In this document: positions 45,042 through 55,884 of the stretch, in pieces
How the letters are laid out: each line of letters starts with the position of its first letter
How positions within the stretch are numbered: the stretch's first letter is position 1
NCBI RefSeq assembly: GCF_030848805.1
Contig: NC_092360.1
Span: forward strand, 16,782,855-16,846,854
DNA length: 64,000 nucleotides
Reading direction: 5' to 3'
Source: Temnothorax longispinosus
Taxonomy: Eukaryota > Arthropoda > Insecta > Hymenoptera > Formicidae
Notes under the pieces: model-generated
What the model was told of the DNA's origin: nothing
Seen by the model: only the letters and a program-made list of their open reading frames with translations
Database searches by the model: none
Program-made: the position numbers and the translations under genes

Positions 45042-45610
45042 GAGTATCAGGTTTAATTAAATCGTGCAAAAGAGGTTGAGCTATGGTCCATCTCCGGCTA
45101 TATTTCGTAAGGCCCACACTGCTCGTTTCGGCAACAATAAGCGATGCAGACTGTAATAGCTTCACTAATTGTGATACTTGTTTTGCGTTGCTTTTTATTT
45201 GTGCCTCCTAAGATACATATACAAAATATGTAAAATGTATATCAAATAATGTAAAATATATGTAGCGATTTTAAGGCCATTCTACAATAGCGTAAATGTA
45301 GTCGTCAACTATGGTTGTAACATATTCAGAATGTGGGTTCAGAACGCACTTTTTATCGATAAATGCGAGCATTTAGCATATGATTTTCGTCATTATGTAA
45401 ACGTAAAACTATATGCAAGGCGCATATTTATTGATATATAAAGAGTGCGTTCTGCATACATTCTGATATCTTACAAACCACTAACGACTACGTTTACGCT
45501 ATGGGTAATCGGCTTTGACAATTGTAGAAATGAGGTTAACTTACGTGAGCCGGGGATCCAGATTTTGTACCGGTAGTGACGGAGAATGAGATAGAGCGCG
45601 TCGAGTGCGT
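45042..45610 (-). CDS. Candidate minus-strand two-exon gene fragment
   Basis: Upstream exon about 45605-45556 ends in a CAC/GTAAGT donor. Downstream exon 45209-45042 starts after a TATCTTAG acceptor. Joined in phase 0 they read SVTTGTKSGSPAHEAQIKSN, then AKQVSQLVKLLQSASLIVAE and GLTKYSRRWTIAQPLLHDLI, with no stop until KPDTQ. A second possible donor (CTCA/GTAAGT) overlaps that stop. I do not recognise the protein. A MITE fills the intron and another lies directly upstream (45608-45711), so the 5' part is missing or displaced. It could be a host gene exon or part of an unknown element. Confidence 0.35.
45270..45536. mobile_element. ~265-bp MITE between TTAA sites
   Basis: GGCCATTCTACAA and TTGTAGAAATGAGG form the ends, with TTAA outside both. 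The arms carry GCGTAAATGTAGTCGT/ACGACTACGTTTACGC and CAGAACGCACTTTTTATCG/ATAAAGAGTGCGTTCTG. A related end (TAAGGCCATTTCACACATCG) starts near 48682. Confidence 0.75.
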
Positions 45611-45711
45611 TCAGATTCCATAAACCACTCGGGAGCTTCTCGCTAGCTCCGACCCACTCACCCGGTCACCCAGCGATCACCTACCAGGTGGGGAATCTGA
45701 ACGCACCCCAG
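45608..45711. mobile_element. ~104-bp MITE with GTGCGTTCAGATTCC ends
   Basis: GTGCGTTCAGATTCC and GGAATCTGAACGCAC are perfect inverted ends; the centre has AGCTTCTCGCTAGCT. The right-end sequence is also found, on the other strand, at 37765. Confidence 0.85.
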
Positions 45712-46154
45712 TATAATTATATTATTCATATTATTTATACAACTTAATATGTGAGAAAAATGTTATAATAAGTATAGAGAGAAAGAAGTCTGATGATCTG
45801 ATGGTTAATACAGCTGAATTACATTTTATTTTTGTTACGTATTATGGTCAGGAAAAACATTTTAAGATAAATTTATTTTTTTTGTAAAATAAAAGAGATT
45901 AGTAATGCTAATAAGTGATCGTATTTTGAAAACAAGTGACTTAGTATGTTAGTGGTTGCTATGTTTTGTTCATATTATTTATGAAAAGTTAAAATTGTAA
46001 AAAATGTATAACGCCGCCGTTCGCCGTCGCCGTTGATAAATTATCACCCGCCAATTCCGCCGCCGCTGAAAGAGAAAATTATCGGCTGAACTTTGCCGCG
46101 CCAAACTATTTTGCATTCAAACGACGCCGGGCCGCAATTCACTACCATTTACTA

Positions 46155-46352
46155 TTGCGCTGTTCATAGAGCCTGTAAACGCTAACGCTAATTAATACAC
46201 TACCTCGGAAGAAAGAGCGTTGGTAGCGAGCAGTTATGACGTATAACACTACCAGTAATGACGTCACGACAGCGTTTGGTAGCGCTATCATAGAGCTCCG
46301 CGAACAGCCAGTAGCGCTAGGTAGCGCTAATAGCGTCTCCCCGAACGCACCC
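46155..46352. mobile_element. Diverged relative of the GCTATTAGCGC MITE
   Basis: The right end reads AGCGCTAATAGCGTCTCCCC followed by GAACGCACCCT, as in the copy ending near 16133. Inside are repeated GGTAGCGCTA and GTAATGACGTCACGAC. The left end is weak (GCGCTGTTCATAGAG). Confidence 0.55.
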
Positions 46353-46945
46353 TAAGTCCGCACTCTTACGAAGCACGTCCGTTCGCTACGACGGTTTCTC
46401 GAGGAAAGACCTCGCTTCTCCTGCGAAACGTCCCCACTTTGGGCTCAAGCATGCGCGATTGGCGCTTAGATGAACACGCTTTCCGCGTCTGGCGTTTCCT
46501 TATCTCTCTATCATATAGCTATTTCTCTCACTTTTGGTCAACCGAAACATTCCTTTCGATGTAAACAACTTTCTATTTGATCAAAACATGCTAACGGGAA
46601 ATTTCCTGCACATCAAAATAATATTATGAAAACTATTGAATTTAAGTTGATGATTATTTAAACAATTTGAGAATTTTAGCTATATGATTAAGATTCTACG
46701 ACTTATGCATAACTCAATAAAGAAATTAAAATCTACAAGATTCCCATGACTCGCGATCCTTTATCCTATTAATAACAATCACGCACCCTAATTGCAAAAT
46801 TACAAGTTACTTTAAAGCAAATGCGCTATTCTATCAAAATTTCATGATTCACAATCGATTTCATTAAGTCCCTGCTTATTACATGTTTTATAACGCATCG
46901 CTATCAATTTCAAGATTTTTATACTAATTTCTCTTTTATTTTCAG
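46353..46945. other. Upstream sequence of the candidate transcript
   Basis: A GC-richer patch at 46370-46500 is followed by AT-rich sequence; no ORF. It could hold a promoter or first exon of the transcript whose 3' exons follow, but nothing decides this. Confidence 0.3.
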
Positions 46946-47160
46946 GTACGCGACTTCGCCGCTGGATCTATGCTGGATCTTCATAGGAATCATCAGGTAA
47001 GTATAAATCAAATATTCATGCATAAAAATCAAATATTCAACGCTATTACAAAATTTTCCATTTTTCAAAAATTTCAGGTTGGTGAAATCCTTTCTTAACG
47101 AGGCCGCAGCTGCTTTCTACAAAATAATGCCAAATAACGTTTTCCAGTTATTTAATAAAC
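46946..47160 (+). other. Two small exons with poly(A) signal, possible host transcript 3' end
   Basis: Exon 46946-46996 sits between TTATTTTCAG and GTAAGT. A second exon starts at 47078 after AAAATTTCAG and contains AATAAA at 47154. Joined, one frame is open as YATSPLDLCWIFIGIIRL followed by VKSFLNEAAAAFYKIMP and NNVFQLFNKRIYQWN to a stop. Another frame ends early (VGEILS). The splice signals are good, but the reading frame may be chance, so this may be a long non-coding RNA or a coding gene's end. Confidence 0.4.
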
Positions 47161-47169
47161 GAATATATC

Positions 47170-48870
47170 AATGGAATTAATCTCGTACTAATGGTACGAA
47201 AATCGATGAACGTCACCTATCTATGTCAATAAATTTTTCAAATATGAACCATTTGGCATTTTTTACTTTAGAACCTTGAAATATCTCGCTAATCTATTGC
47301 GTTTTATGCTATTTAGTTCATAAAATTATCGAAAATAAAAAATCTTCGAGTTAACGTTTAGAAAATAAACTTCTTCAATATACGTCCGATCGCTTCGGAT
47401 AAAGTTTATTGGCCTTATTTAATGTTCAGAACACAACATATAAATAATATTTTGCAACAAGTATCGAAGTACGTAAGGGTGTTGCTTTTTCTCACGAATA
47501 TGCGTCATTGTTAATTTATCGTTTGTTTCGCGAAGAAAATTACATATGTTATTTAGTTTTAGTCACGATTATACATGTAATCTACCATTTAATAATGATC
47601 AATCTATTGTTATTTAAGAGATTTGTCAAATGTTTGCAGAAAACGTTGGTTATTCCAATATTCATATTTCCGCGTTAAATATTATTTTTTACGCTTATTT
47701 AAGTCAAACTGAACACAAATATCGCATCGAGTACAATAATTACGATTAATTAACACATTACGTCAAAAATTATCGAATATTAAAATAATTGAAATTTTGA
47801 ATAAAAGGTATATGGGCACGTTTAAGCATTTAACCCTCTTAAAACATAAATCACACGTTTATATCTCGCTCCGACTCGTATTTCGAGTTTCGACTTATCG
47901 TTACGAAAATTCATAAAAACTTATAATAATGAAGTATATTGCTTAAAATGTATATGGGTGGCTTCCATAGATTAAAGAAAACAAAACCAAGATGCTTTGC
48001 GACTCAATCGGACCCTTATCAACAAAGTGTGATTTGTCACCGTTGAAAATGAAAGTTAATAAATATTGATATATCGCTGTTTATATCGCGATGGATCCTT
48101 GTTCGTAGAGTTAAAAACTATTGGATGTTAAGCCTTGAACGACTCAAATATGTCAATTTTTAGGGTTGTTACCCTTTTAAACCTATTTTTTATTTAATCG
48201 TCCAATCGTTCAATAAACGACATTTTCGCACTTTTCTTGCCTCCCTGAACTTAATTCTATTTCTCATAACGTAGGATATAACGCATCTTTAAAATTTTCA
48301 CTTCTTGCTTCACCCCTTTGGTACGCATATGGAATGCGACATGCAAATCACAAATACAACCTTATATCTCACGTTTCTACAACTAAATCATATGGAAAAT
48401 ACATAATATTTATTTCAAGTCCTTAATCAAGTTTCTCATCTACCGCATTAACATTAATGAATATCGAACTCAGGATCTTGAAATTCGGCACAATCGAAAT
48501 AAAAATATATATTATTCATGAGACTAAACTCGAATTTAAATAAACATTGCGTATTCAAGTTCTCGTGGGTACAGCGGCTTAACGTCGAGGTATACTCGCG
48601 CATGCTTTAAACTATTTTACGTAATTAAAATGAGTAAAATCATTATAAAAAGTAATGCACAAACCAATAATCAGCTAATTCTAAGGCCATTTCACACATC
48701 GTATACGCTGCTGACACTAAAGAGTGATTTTCGCATATCATAATAATCATGTAATAAGAAATGTGGAAATGTCAAGTCTTTTATTTCTGGGAATTACCCG
48801 TAACGGACAATCAATGGAATTATTTCCTGTTTAAAGAATGTCAATGTAACGTGTTCGGTTTGGCTGCTCT
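47170..48870. other. AT-rich intergenic sequence
   Basis: No domain, ORF or strong repeat recognised in about 1.7 kb, apart from a MITE-like end near 48682. Confidence 0.5.
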
Positions 48871-48879
48871 GCACTGGGA

Positions 48880-49290
48880 GCGTCCCGTTTGACCACGTTA
48901 ATATTACCACGGTCCCGATTGACCACGTTGATATTGAACACGTTGCAATTGACCACGTTGCGATTGACCACGGGTCCCGATTGACCACCGTCCCGATTGA
49001 CCACGGTCCCGATTGACCACCGAGGAACGTCCCGATTGACCCCGTTGAGGTATTAACGACGTTGCGTTTGACTACATTAATATTGACCACGTTGCGAGTG
49101 CACAACGGTCCCCGATTGACCATGGTCCGCGATTAACCACCGTCCGCGATTGACCACCGTCTCGATTGACCACGGTCGCGATTGACCACCGTCCCGATTG
49201 ACCACCGTCCCGATTGACCACAGTCCCGATTGACCACGTTGATATTGACCACGGTCCCGATTGACCACTGTCCCGATTGACCACGATTGA
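48880..49290. repeat. Minisatellite, ~16-bp unit
   Basis: CCCGATTGACCACCGT and variants (GTTGCGATTGACCAC, GTTGATATTGACCAC, GGTCGCGATTGACCAC) are repeated about 20 times or more. The minus-strand ORFs (WSIGTVVNRDGG-type) come from this repeat. Confidence 0.9.
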
Positions 49291-50560
49291 GCACGAATTA
49301 CAATATTTAGCAGTTCCTGAGATATATACAGGGTGTAGAAAAATTAAGTTTCGTAAATTTGTGTAATGAAAGAAGGAATAAATACACCAACTTAAGGATC
49401 AAGACACCATGGGTCAACGACGCATTCCTTCACGGCATGATGGGCGTTTAAGTAAATTGTCACAACGACTGCGATGCAATAAATTTATTCCGTCAATTTA
49501 ACACCGGTTTACAGTAGAGACCCTCTATACAGAGTCCCCCCCCCCCCCCCTGGCCATAAGCGATTTTGTCCAAATTCTGCCGGCGAGCGAGAGGAAAGAT
49601 ATACATGTATTATGTATTGTTACGCCCGTGCTGTCCTCGTGTCGCGCGTATATGCGAGTCGCCCGTTATTTTATAGCGTTTTCGATTGAAGCGGATTTGA
49701 TTCGACCCGAGATCGATTAATGACGTCACACGTTCTGTCTTGCGTTACTAGGATTCATCGAAATATGAACCCATGTTCGACCCATAAACAATCCGCTATA
49801 ATCGAAAATAAATATTACAATATCCAGGAAAATAATATATATTATCCAGGAAGTGTCATGTAAGTTCAAAATTTAATATTCTGTACGATAAAAATATTTT
49901 AAAGAATATTTGAGAAGTATTTATGTTATTGTATTGGGAAAAGAAAATTAGGATTAGATTAGATATGCTTTAGGTTAGACGATAGACATGCTTTTCTGAT
50001 GTAAATGTTGTATATAAATATATATTAATAATAAAATGTTTTTTTTTACAGATATTGCAACCATGTTAGTAAAAGGATTATCTATGATAATAATAAAAAA
50101 CAATTCAAAATAAATGAAGGCACTTTATGTGAAATTAGAATGATCAAGGTTAGAGTAAAGATAATTGGGTTCTCAAGTAAAATTTTTTTAATTAAGCGGT
50201 ATCCATAATTAATGTGAGAAATCTAAGCCGATTTTAGTACTTTTTAGAATTTAAAAAAAAACCTAATTTGAGAAAGTTATAGCTGTCTAAAGTTTCTTTG
50301 CATGACGGCAACTTCACAAAGATTCGCAACAACATATGCCGTCACGCACATTTTCGTGTACTATATTTTCTTCAACTTTTGAAGATATTGCCAAAACTCA
50401 AAAAGGTTACAAAGAAAGTATGCCATGATCTATAAGAATATACTGTTGGGTAAAAGTCGGTTAAAGACCGAATTGCAAATGTAATATATATACACAACAA
50501 TATATCTCGCAATACTTAAAAATTGTAGTATTATAAACTAAACATCTGTTTTTGTTTTAG

Positions 50561-51472
50561 GTGAAACTGAAATGAAATTTATATCCACAACCTATTTGGA
50601 ATCACTAGGTCTTATGATTAATGTATTTGATGACTCGGCATCATCATCAGGTAAATTTATTAATTAATATTTTATTAATTATCTTTGTATTAGTCAATTT
50701 CCTTATTATAAGTATATAAATTTTTTAGTTAATTTTTATTAAATTTTATTATAATAAAATAGTTATATGATATTTTTTTCTTAGGTACACAGAATAGAGA
50801 AACCTGTAATATTCAATGCGACAAAGAAAATGAAAATAGTTACATCATTATCAATCAGACACATAAATGGAATGAAAAAAAACAAAGTATTTACTCGATC
50901 AATACTGTCTATATTTTCCACAAATTGGTCCATTTCGAGCTTTTAAAAATAAAGCCGCTATATTTGAACAAATAAGTAAAGACTTATATCAACAATTTAA
51001 CATAAGCGTTACTGGACCACAATGTTCTAACAGATATAAAAATGTTAGTAGGCAGCATAAAATGCATTATCTGGTAATAAAGTTTCCGGCATGCTCCTAC
51101 CGAAGTACCTTATGGCAGTGAGTTTGAAGAAATGTAAAAATATAGATGATAGTTTGAAACCTGAAGTTTATTGCGCGTCAAATCAACACAAAAATAAATA
51201 AAACCAAAAATAGAGTTTAGCAATAAGATATTGAGACGAATGATATAGTAATGATAGTGATGAAAATGAATCTGATAAAAACAAAAAAAGAAGGGTAAAA
51301 TCTAATCAATCGCTGGAGCATGTTCTGCGAGAAATAGCAACCACTGCCGAAGGAAAACAGAGATCGACGTCATAAAGAAAAATGTGATTTATTATATCTG
51401 TTATTGGGAAATCAGCAAAAGATACAAGTTCTGAATAAGGTTAAAGATTTAAGATATTGGAATAATAAATAA
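50561..51472 (+). pseudogene. Harbinger trihelix/Myb-like DNA-binding protein
   Basis: Exon 50561-50650 (ETEMKFISTTYLESLGLMIN, donor GTAAAT) and a second exon from 50785 after TTCTTAG. The second reads ETCNIQCDKENENSYIIINQ, then HKWNEKK; after one missing A in the A8 tract (50875-50882) it continues KYLLDQYCLYFPQIGPFRAF, AAIFEQISKDLYQQF and GPQCSNRYKNVSRQHK. These form a three-helix Myb/trihelix domain. It becomes irregular near 51110, then ends with DRRHKEKCDLLYLLLGNQQK and VLNKVKDLRYWNNK (stop 51470-51472). It is the usual partner of a Harbinger transposase; role inferred. Confidence 0.7.
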
Positions 51473-52210
51473 GATAGACTGAGTTACAAAGCAATATTCA
51501 GGTTACAAAGTGATTTTGTTGCGTTAATTATGTTGTGTACTAATTATGTTATTTTATTTTATCAACTCAATAAAATATGTACACAACGTTTATAAATTAC
51601 GATCGACGTCATAAAGAAATAGAGTAATTAGGTTAATTCTTTATTGGGAAAATCAGCAAAAGATTCAAGTTCTGAATAAGGTTAAAGATTTAAGATATTG
51701 GAGACATAATAAAATAATGAGTAGGACTAAGTACAAAGCAATATAAGTTACCACAAGTCGATTTTGTGTGCGTTTACATACAACACTACTACATTCTTAT
51801 GTTGTGTACTAATTATGTTATGGATTACTATATTTCGTTTATTTTATCAACCAATAAAATATGTACACAAAGTTTATAAATTAAGATCGACATCATAAAA
51901 GAAATATGTTATTTATTAAATATCTTTATTGGAAAAATCAGCAAAAGATTCAAGTTCTGAATAAGGTTAAAGATTTAAGATATTGGAATAATAATAAGAT
52001 AGAATAATGAATAGGATATTAGATAACTTCATATATATTATTTTTTAAAAAATACTGAGTTACAAAGCAATATTAAGTTACCAAGTGATTTTGTTGCGTT
52101 TTAATTACATACTACTACATTAATATGTTGTGTACTAATTATGTTATGTATTACTACATTTGTTTATTTTATCAACTCAATAAAATGTGTACACAAGTTT
52201 TTATAAATTA
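51361..52210. repeat. Triplication of the trihelix gene's last coding segment and 3' sequence
   Basis: GATCGACGTCATAAAGAAA starts at 51361 and 51602, and GATCGACATCATAAAAGAAA at 51885, giving units of about 241 and 283 bases. Each continues CAGCAAAAGAT, AAGTTCTGAATAAGG and GTTGTGTACTAATTATG. Only the first keeps the reading frame; the other two are decayed copies. Confidence 0.85.
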
Positions 52211-53857
52211 AAAAACTGTTTTGAAATAAAATCAACTTTTGAAAAAAAAACGTAATTAATATTATCTTATATAATTTTAATTAAATTAATATTACGTTGT
52301 CCCTATGTAAAGTAATGTTTTCCATAGTTTGTAGCTAATCGATCGTCTTTTTTGTTTACCAGCCTCTCTTTGGTGTAATGGATATACGATATATATTCAT
52401 TTGGTTCAGTATCAGTATTTCCACCTATTCTAAAAAATTCTAAATTATCATTATTAACAATACACAAATTGTGTAAAACACACATGCCATTATAAATTTA
52501 GACATTTTTAAAACGGACCACATTTCTAAGTGCATTAATTGTCTAAATCTACCTTTTAAAATACCAAACGTATTCTCAATTTTAACCCTAGCTTTGCAAA
52601 ATGAATAATTAACTGTTCTCTCCGTTTCATTTAGAATACCATAATCTTTATATGGTGTTATTAAATTTGTGGACAGTGGGTATGCAGCATCACCAATTAT
52701 GTGATAATCTTCTCCCCATTTGACACACTTTCTCTCGAATAAATGACATGCTATAAACGCGAGCATCATGTATTTTACTGGAAATTCCAGTAAAAACATC
52801 TATAAACCTATTTTGAGCATCACATATTCCTTGCAATGTTATAGCTGTTTCATCATGTCGATTAACATATGTAGATCTAATTTTATGACTAGGTGTTCGG
52901 ATAGATATATATGATCCATCAATGCACTCAACAATACCAGGGATGTGACATATCTAGAAATAAAATTGATAAAAATTGTAAATTCTTATAATTCTAATTA
53001 ATTAAATCTATAATTTTATATATTAATTTATAATATTATTGAAATAATTCTCAATATTAAAATCAAAATTATTTATTTTGTATGTTTTGTTCATGTATTT
53101 TATATTTAAATTTATTTATTATCATGAGATATATAATTTTTATTAAAGTATATTAAGAAATATTTTATTATACCTCTTTAAATTGTATGGCATTTGTCTC
53201 TCTTTCTTCAGCCGTTTGAGGAAACTTAATTATTGATGGTGCAATATCACATAAAAAATTTATTACTCTAATAATTATTAGATGTGTAGTAGATAAACTC
53301 ATATCAAATAGATCTGCAACACTACGTATAACACACTTGTTACCTGCAAACCTAAAAATAAATAAAATTAATGTAAGCAATTATACAAATTTAAAACTTA
53401 TTTCTCATTAATTCATGGTATGAATAAATAATATAGGTACAATATATATTTGAATGTACCATAAAAAACACAGAATATGTTCTAAAGCTGTTTTTGATTT
53501 ATAACCTCCTTTTCTTTCGCCCTCCAAAGAATAATATTCACTTTGTTCGAATAAATCAACAAGAAAATCACACGTTTCACGTGAAATACGAAAACGAGAT
53601 TTAAACTGTAATCGAAACATATTTTTGTATAAAAGGACCCCGGGCCCAGCCATAGGAAAAATGGATCCCGGTCAAATTGGTTGAAACTGCAGTATGTTGT
53701 ACTTTATAATCTTCTGATCAAAAGTGTTAATGGGCACGAAGTCCGGAACCATCTACTTTTCGAGTTATCAGACGTTGAACATGGTAAAAATGAGGATATT
53801 GGGGATATTCTATTTTAGAGTATCAACGGCAATAATTCTTTAGGGTCGCATTTTTAG

Positions 53858-54242
53858 TGTGTGTGTGTGTGTGTGTGTGTGTTGTGTGTGTGTGTGTGTG
53901 TGTGTGAGTGTGTGGTGGTGTGTGTGTGTGTAAGTATGTCCGTATGAGCGTGTGCGCGTAAGTGCGTGTGTGTGTGTGTGTGCGCGCGCGTGTGCGTGGG
54001 TATGTGTGTGTGGGTACGTATGAGCGTGTGCGTGGTTGCGTGTGCGTTGTGAGTGCGTGCGTGCGTGCGTGCGTGCGGGTATGCGCGCGCGCGTGCATGT
54101 GCGTGGGTATGTGTGTGTGGGTATGTCTGTATGCAACGTGTGCGTGTGCGTGAGTGCGTACGTGCTTGCGTGTGTGCGTGTGTGTGCGCGCGCGCGTGCA
54201 TGTGCGTGGGTATGTGTGTCGGTATGTCTGTATGAACGTGGG

Positions 54243-54285
<43 letters not shown>

Positions 54286-54365
54286 GTGTGTGTGTGTGCG
54301 CGCGCACGCTTGCGCGTGTGTGGGGGGTATGTCTGTGTATGTGCGTGTGAATGTAGGTGTGTGTG
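53858..54365. repeat. (TG)n compound microsatellite
   Basis: TG runs with GTGCGTGCG and GTATG interruptions. All ORFs over it (His/Thr- or Cys/Val-rich) are artefacts. Confidence 0.95.
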
Positions 54366-54429
54366 TATATTCTTATGATCAGTGCACCGTCGGGATTAGC
54401 ATCACCCAATGTACACCGCGTGGACATCG

Positions 54430-54593
54430 TCAAAGAATAAACGCAGGTGTCCTAAGGCCAGCTCAGCGAGAACAGAAAACCTCGCGTAGAGCAAAAGGGC
54501 AAAAGCTGGGCTTGATCTCGATGTTCAGTAACGCATCGGAGACTGCGAAAGCACGGCCTATCGATCCTTTTGGCTTGAAGAGTTTTCAGTAAA

Positions 54594-54627
<34 letters not shown>

Positions 54628-54672
54628 GTGTGGCGGCCAAGCGTTCATAGCGACGTCGCTTTTTTTGATCCT
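54430..54672 (+). rRNA. 28S rRNA fragment, sense
   Basis: AATAAACGCAGGTGTCCTAA, GGCCAGCTCAGCGAGAACAG, AAAGTTACCACAGGGATAAC and GCGGCCAAGCGTTCATAGCG are the conserved peptidyl-transferase (domain V) region of eukaryotic large-subunit rRNA. It ends at GACGTCGCTTTTTTTGATCC. It is a fragment inside a mobile element, not a functional gene. Confidence 0.85.
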
Positions 54673-54689
54673 TTGATCGGCCCGCGATC

Positions 54690-55303
54690 CTGGGGCCGCT
54701 ACAGGCCGACCGCGGGCCGACCGAGGCGGCCGTACCTGCAATAGGAGTCTCGTGAGTCGAAAGGCTCAAAACAATGTGACACACTACTAGGCGGCCGGTC
54801 CTCTCGCGGGCCGTCGTCGCACGAGCCCGGTTTGCCGTACGGCGCGCCTCTGCCCGTCGTCGGGATCTCACCGCTTACGACGGTACGGCGTCTAACGGTC
54901 GAACATGAGTTTCGCAAGTTCGATGTCGAGGACTCGGAATCGTCTGTAGACGACTTAGGTACCTGGCGGTGTGTTGTACTCGGTAGAGCAGTTACCACGC
55001 TGCGATCTGTTGAGACTCAGCCCTCGGCTTGGAGATTCGTATGCCCTATTGCCTTAGGCTTATCTAGAAGGCTATCCTTCGGATAATAAGGGCCTAGACC
55101 GAGACTCCTAGAGATATCATTGCCACCTTTGACTAGAGAGGATACGGCCTTAGAGGCGTTCAGGCATAATTCCACGGATGGTAGCTTCGCACCACCGGCC
55201 GCTCGACCGAGTGCGTGAACCAAATGTCCGAACCTGCGGTTCCTCTCGTACTGAGCAGGATTATTATCGCAATGACTGTTCATCAGTGCGGCAGCGCTTG
55301 GCC

Positions 55304-55350
<47 letters not shown>

Positions 55351-55505
55351 GAAAACTCTTCAAGCCAAAAGAATCGATAGGCCGTGCTTTCGCAGTCTCT
55401 ATGCGTACTGGACATCGAGATCAAGCTAGCTTTTGCTCTTTTGCTCTACGCGAGGTTTCTGTCCTCGCTGAGCTAGCCTTAAGACGCGGCACGACCTGTG
55501 GCACC
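54690..55505 (-). rRNA. 28S rRNA fragment, antisense, with an internal deletion
   Basis: Read on the minus strand it starts in the same domain V region (AGCTCAGCGAGGACAG, AAAGTTACCACAGGGATAAC, GCGGCCAAGCGCTG). It skips a block and resumes at GAACAGTCATTGCGATAATA, TGCTCAGTACGAGAGGAACC (the sarcin-ricin loop), then runs through domain VI to GAGCCTTTCGACTCACGAG near the 28S 3' end. The sense and antisense arms overlap only over about 200 bases, so the palindrome is asymmetric. Confidence 0.85.
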
Positions 55506-55549
55506 CCGCCGCGACAGTGATGCTAATGCCGACGATGCACTGATTATAA

Positions 55550-55841
55550 GAATATACACACATCTACATTTACACGCACATACACAGACACCCCCCCACA
55601 CACACGCACTCACACGCACACGCACACGCTCATACAAACATACCTACACACACATACCCACGCACACGCGCGCACACACGCACGCACGCACTCACACGCA
55701 CACGCTCATACAGACATACCCACACACACATACCGACACAGACATACCCACACACACATACCGACGCACATGCACGGGCACGCGCGCGCGCACACACACA
55801 CACACACACGCACTTACGCGCACACGCTCATACGGACATAC

Positions 55842-55881
<40 letters not shown>
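55550..55881. repeat. (CA)n compound microsatellite
   Basis: Mirror partner of the (TG)n tract at 53858-54365. The ORFs over it are artefacts. Confidence 0.95.

Positions 55882-55884
<3 letters not shown>

Noticed and set aside
48794..49284. Repetitive minus-strand ORFs (NRDGGQS-type)
   Set aside because: A 16-bp minisatellite yields a 48-base, 16-residue period in any open frame.
53823..54433. Long His/Thr-rich and Cys/Val-rich ORFs
   Set aside because: They are translations of the (TG)n/(CA)n microsatellite in several frames on both strands.
54608..55424. ORFs of 80-135 codons over the rRNA region
   Set aside because: The DNA is 28S rRNA sequence; open frames there are incidental.
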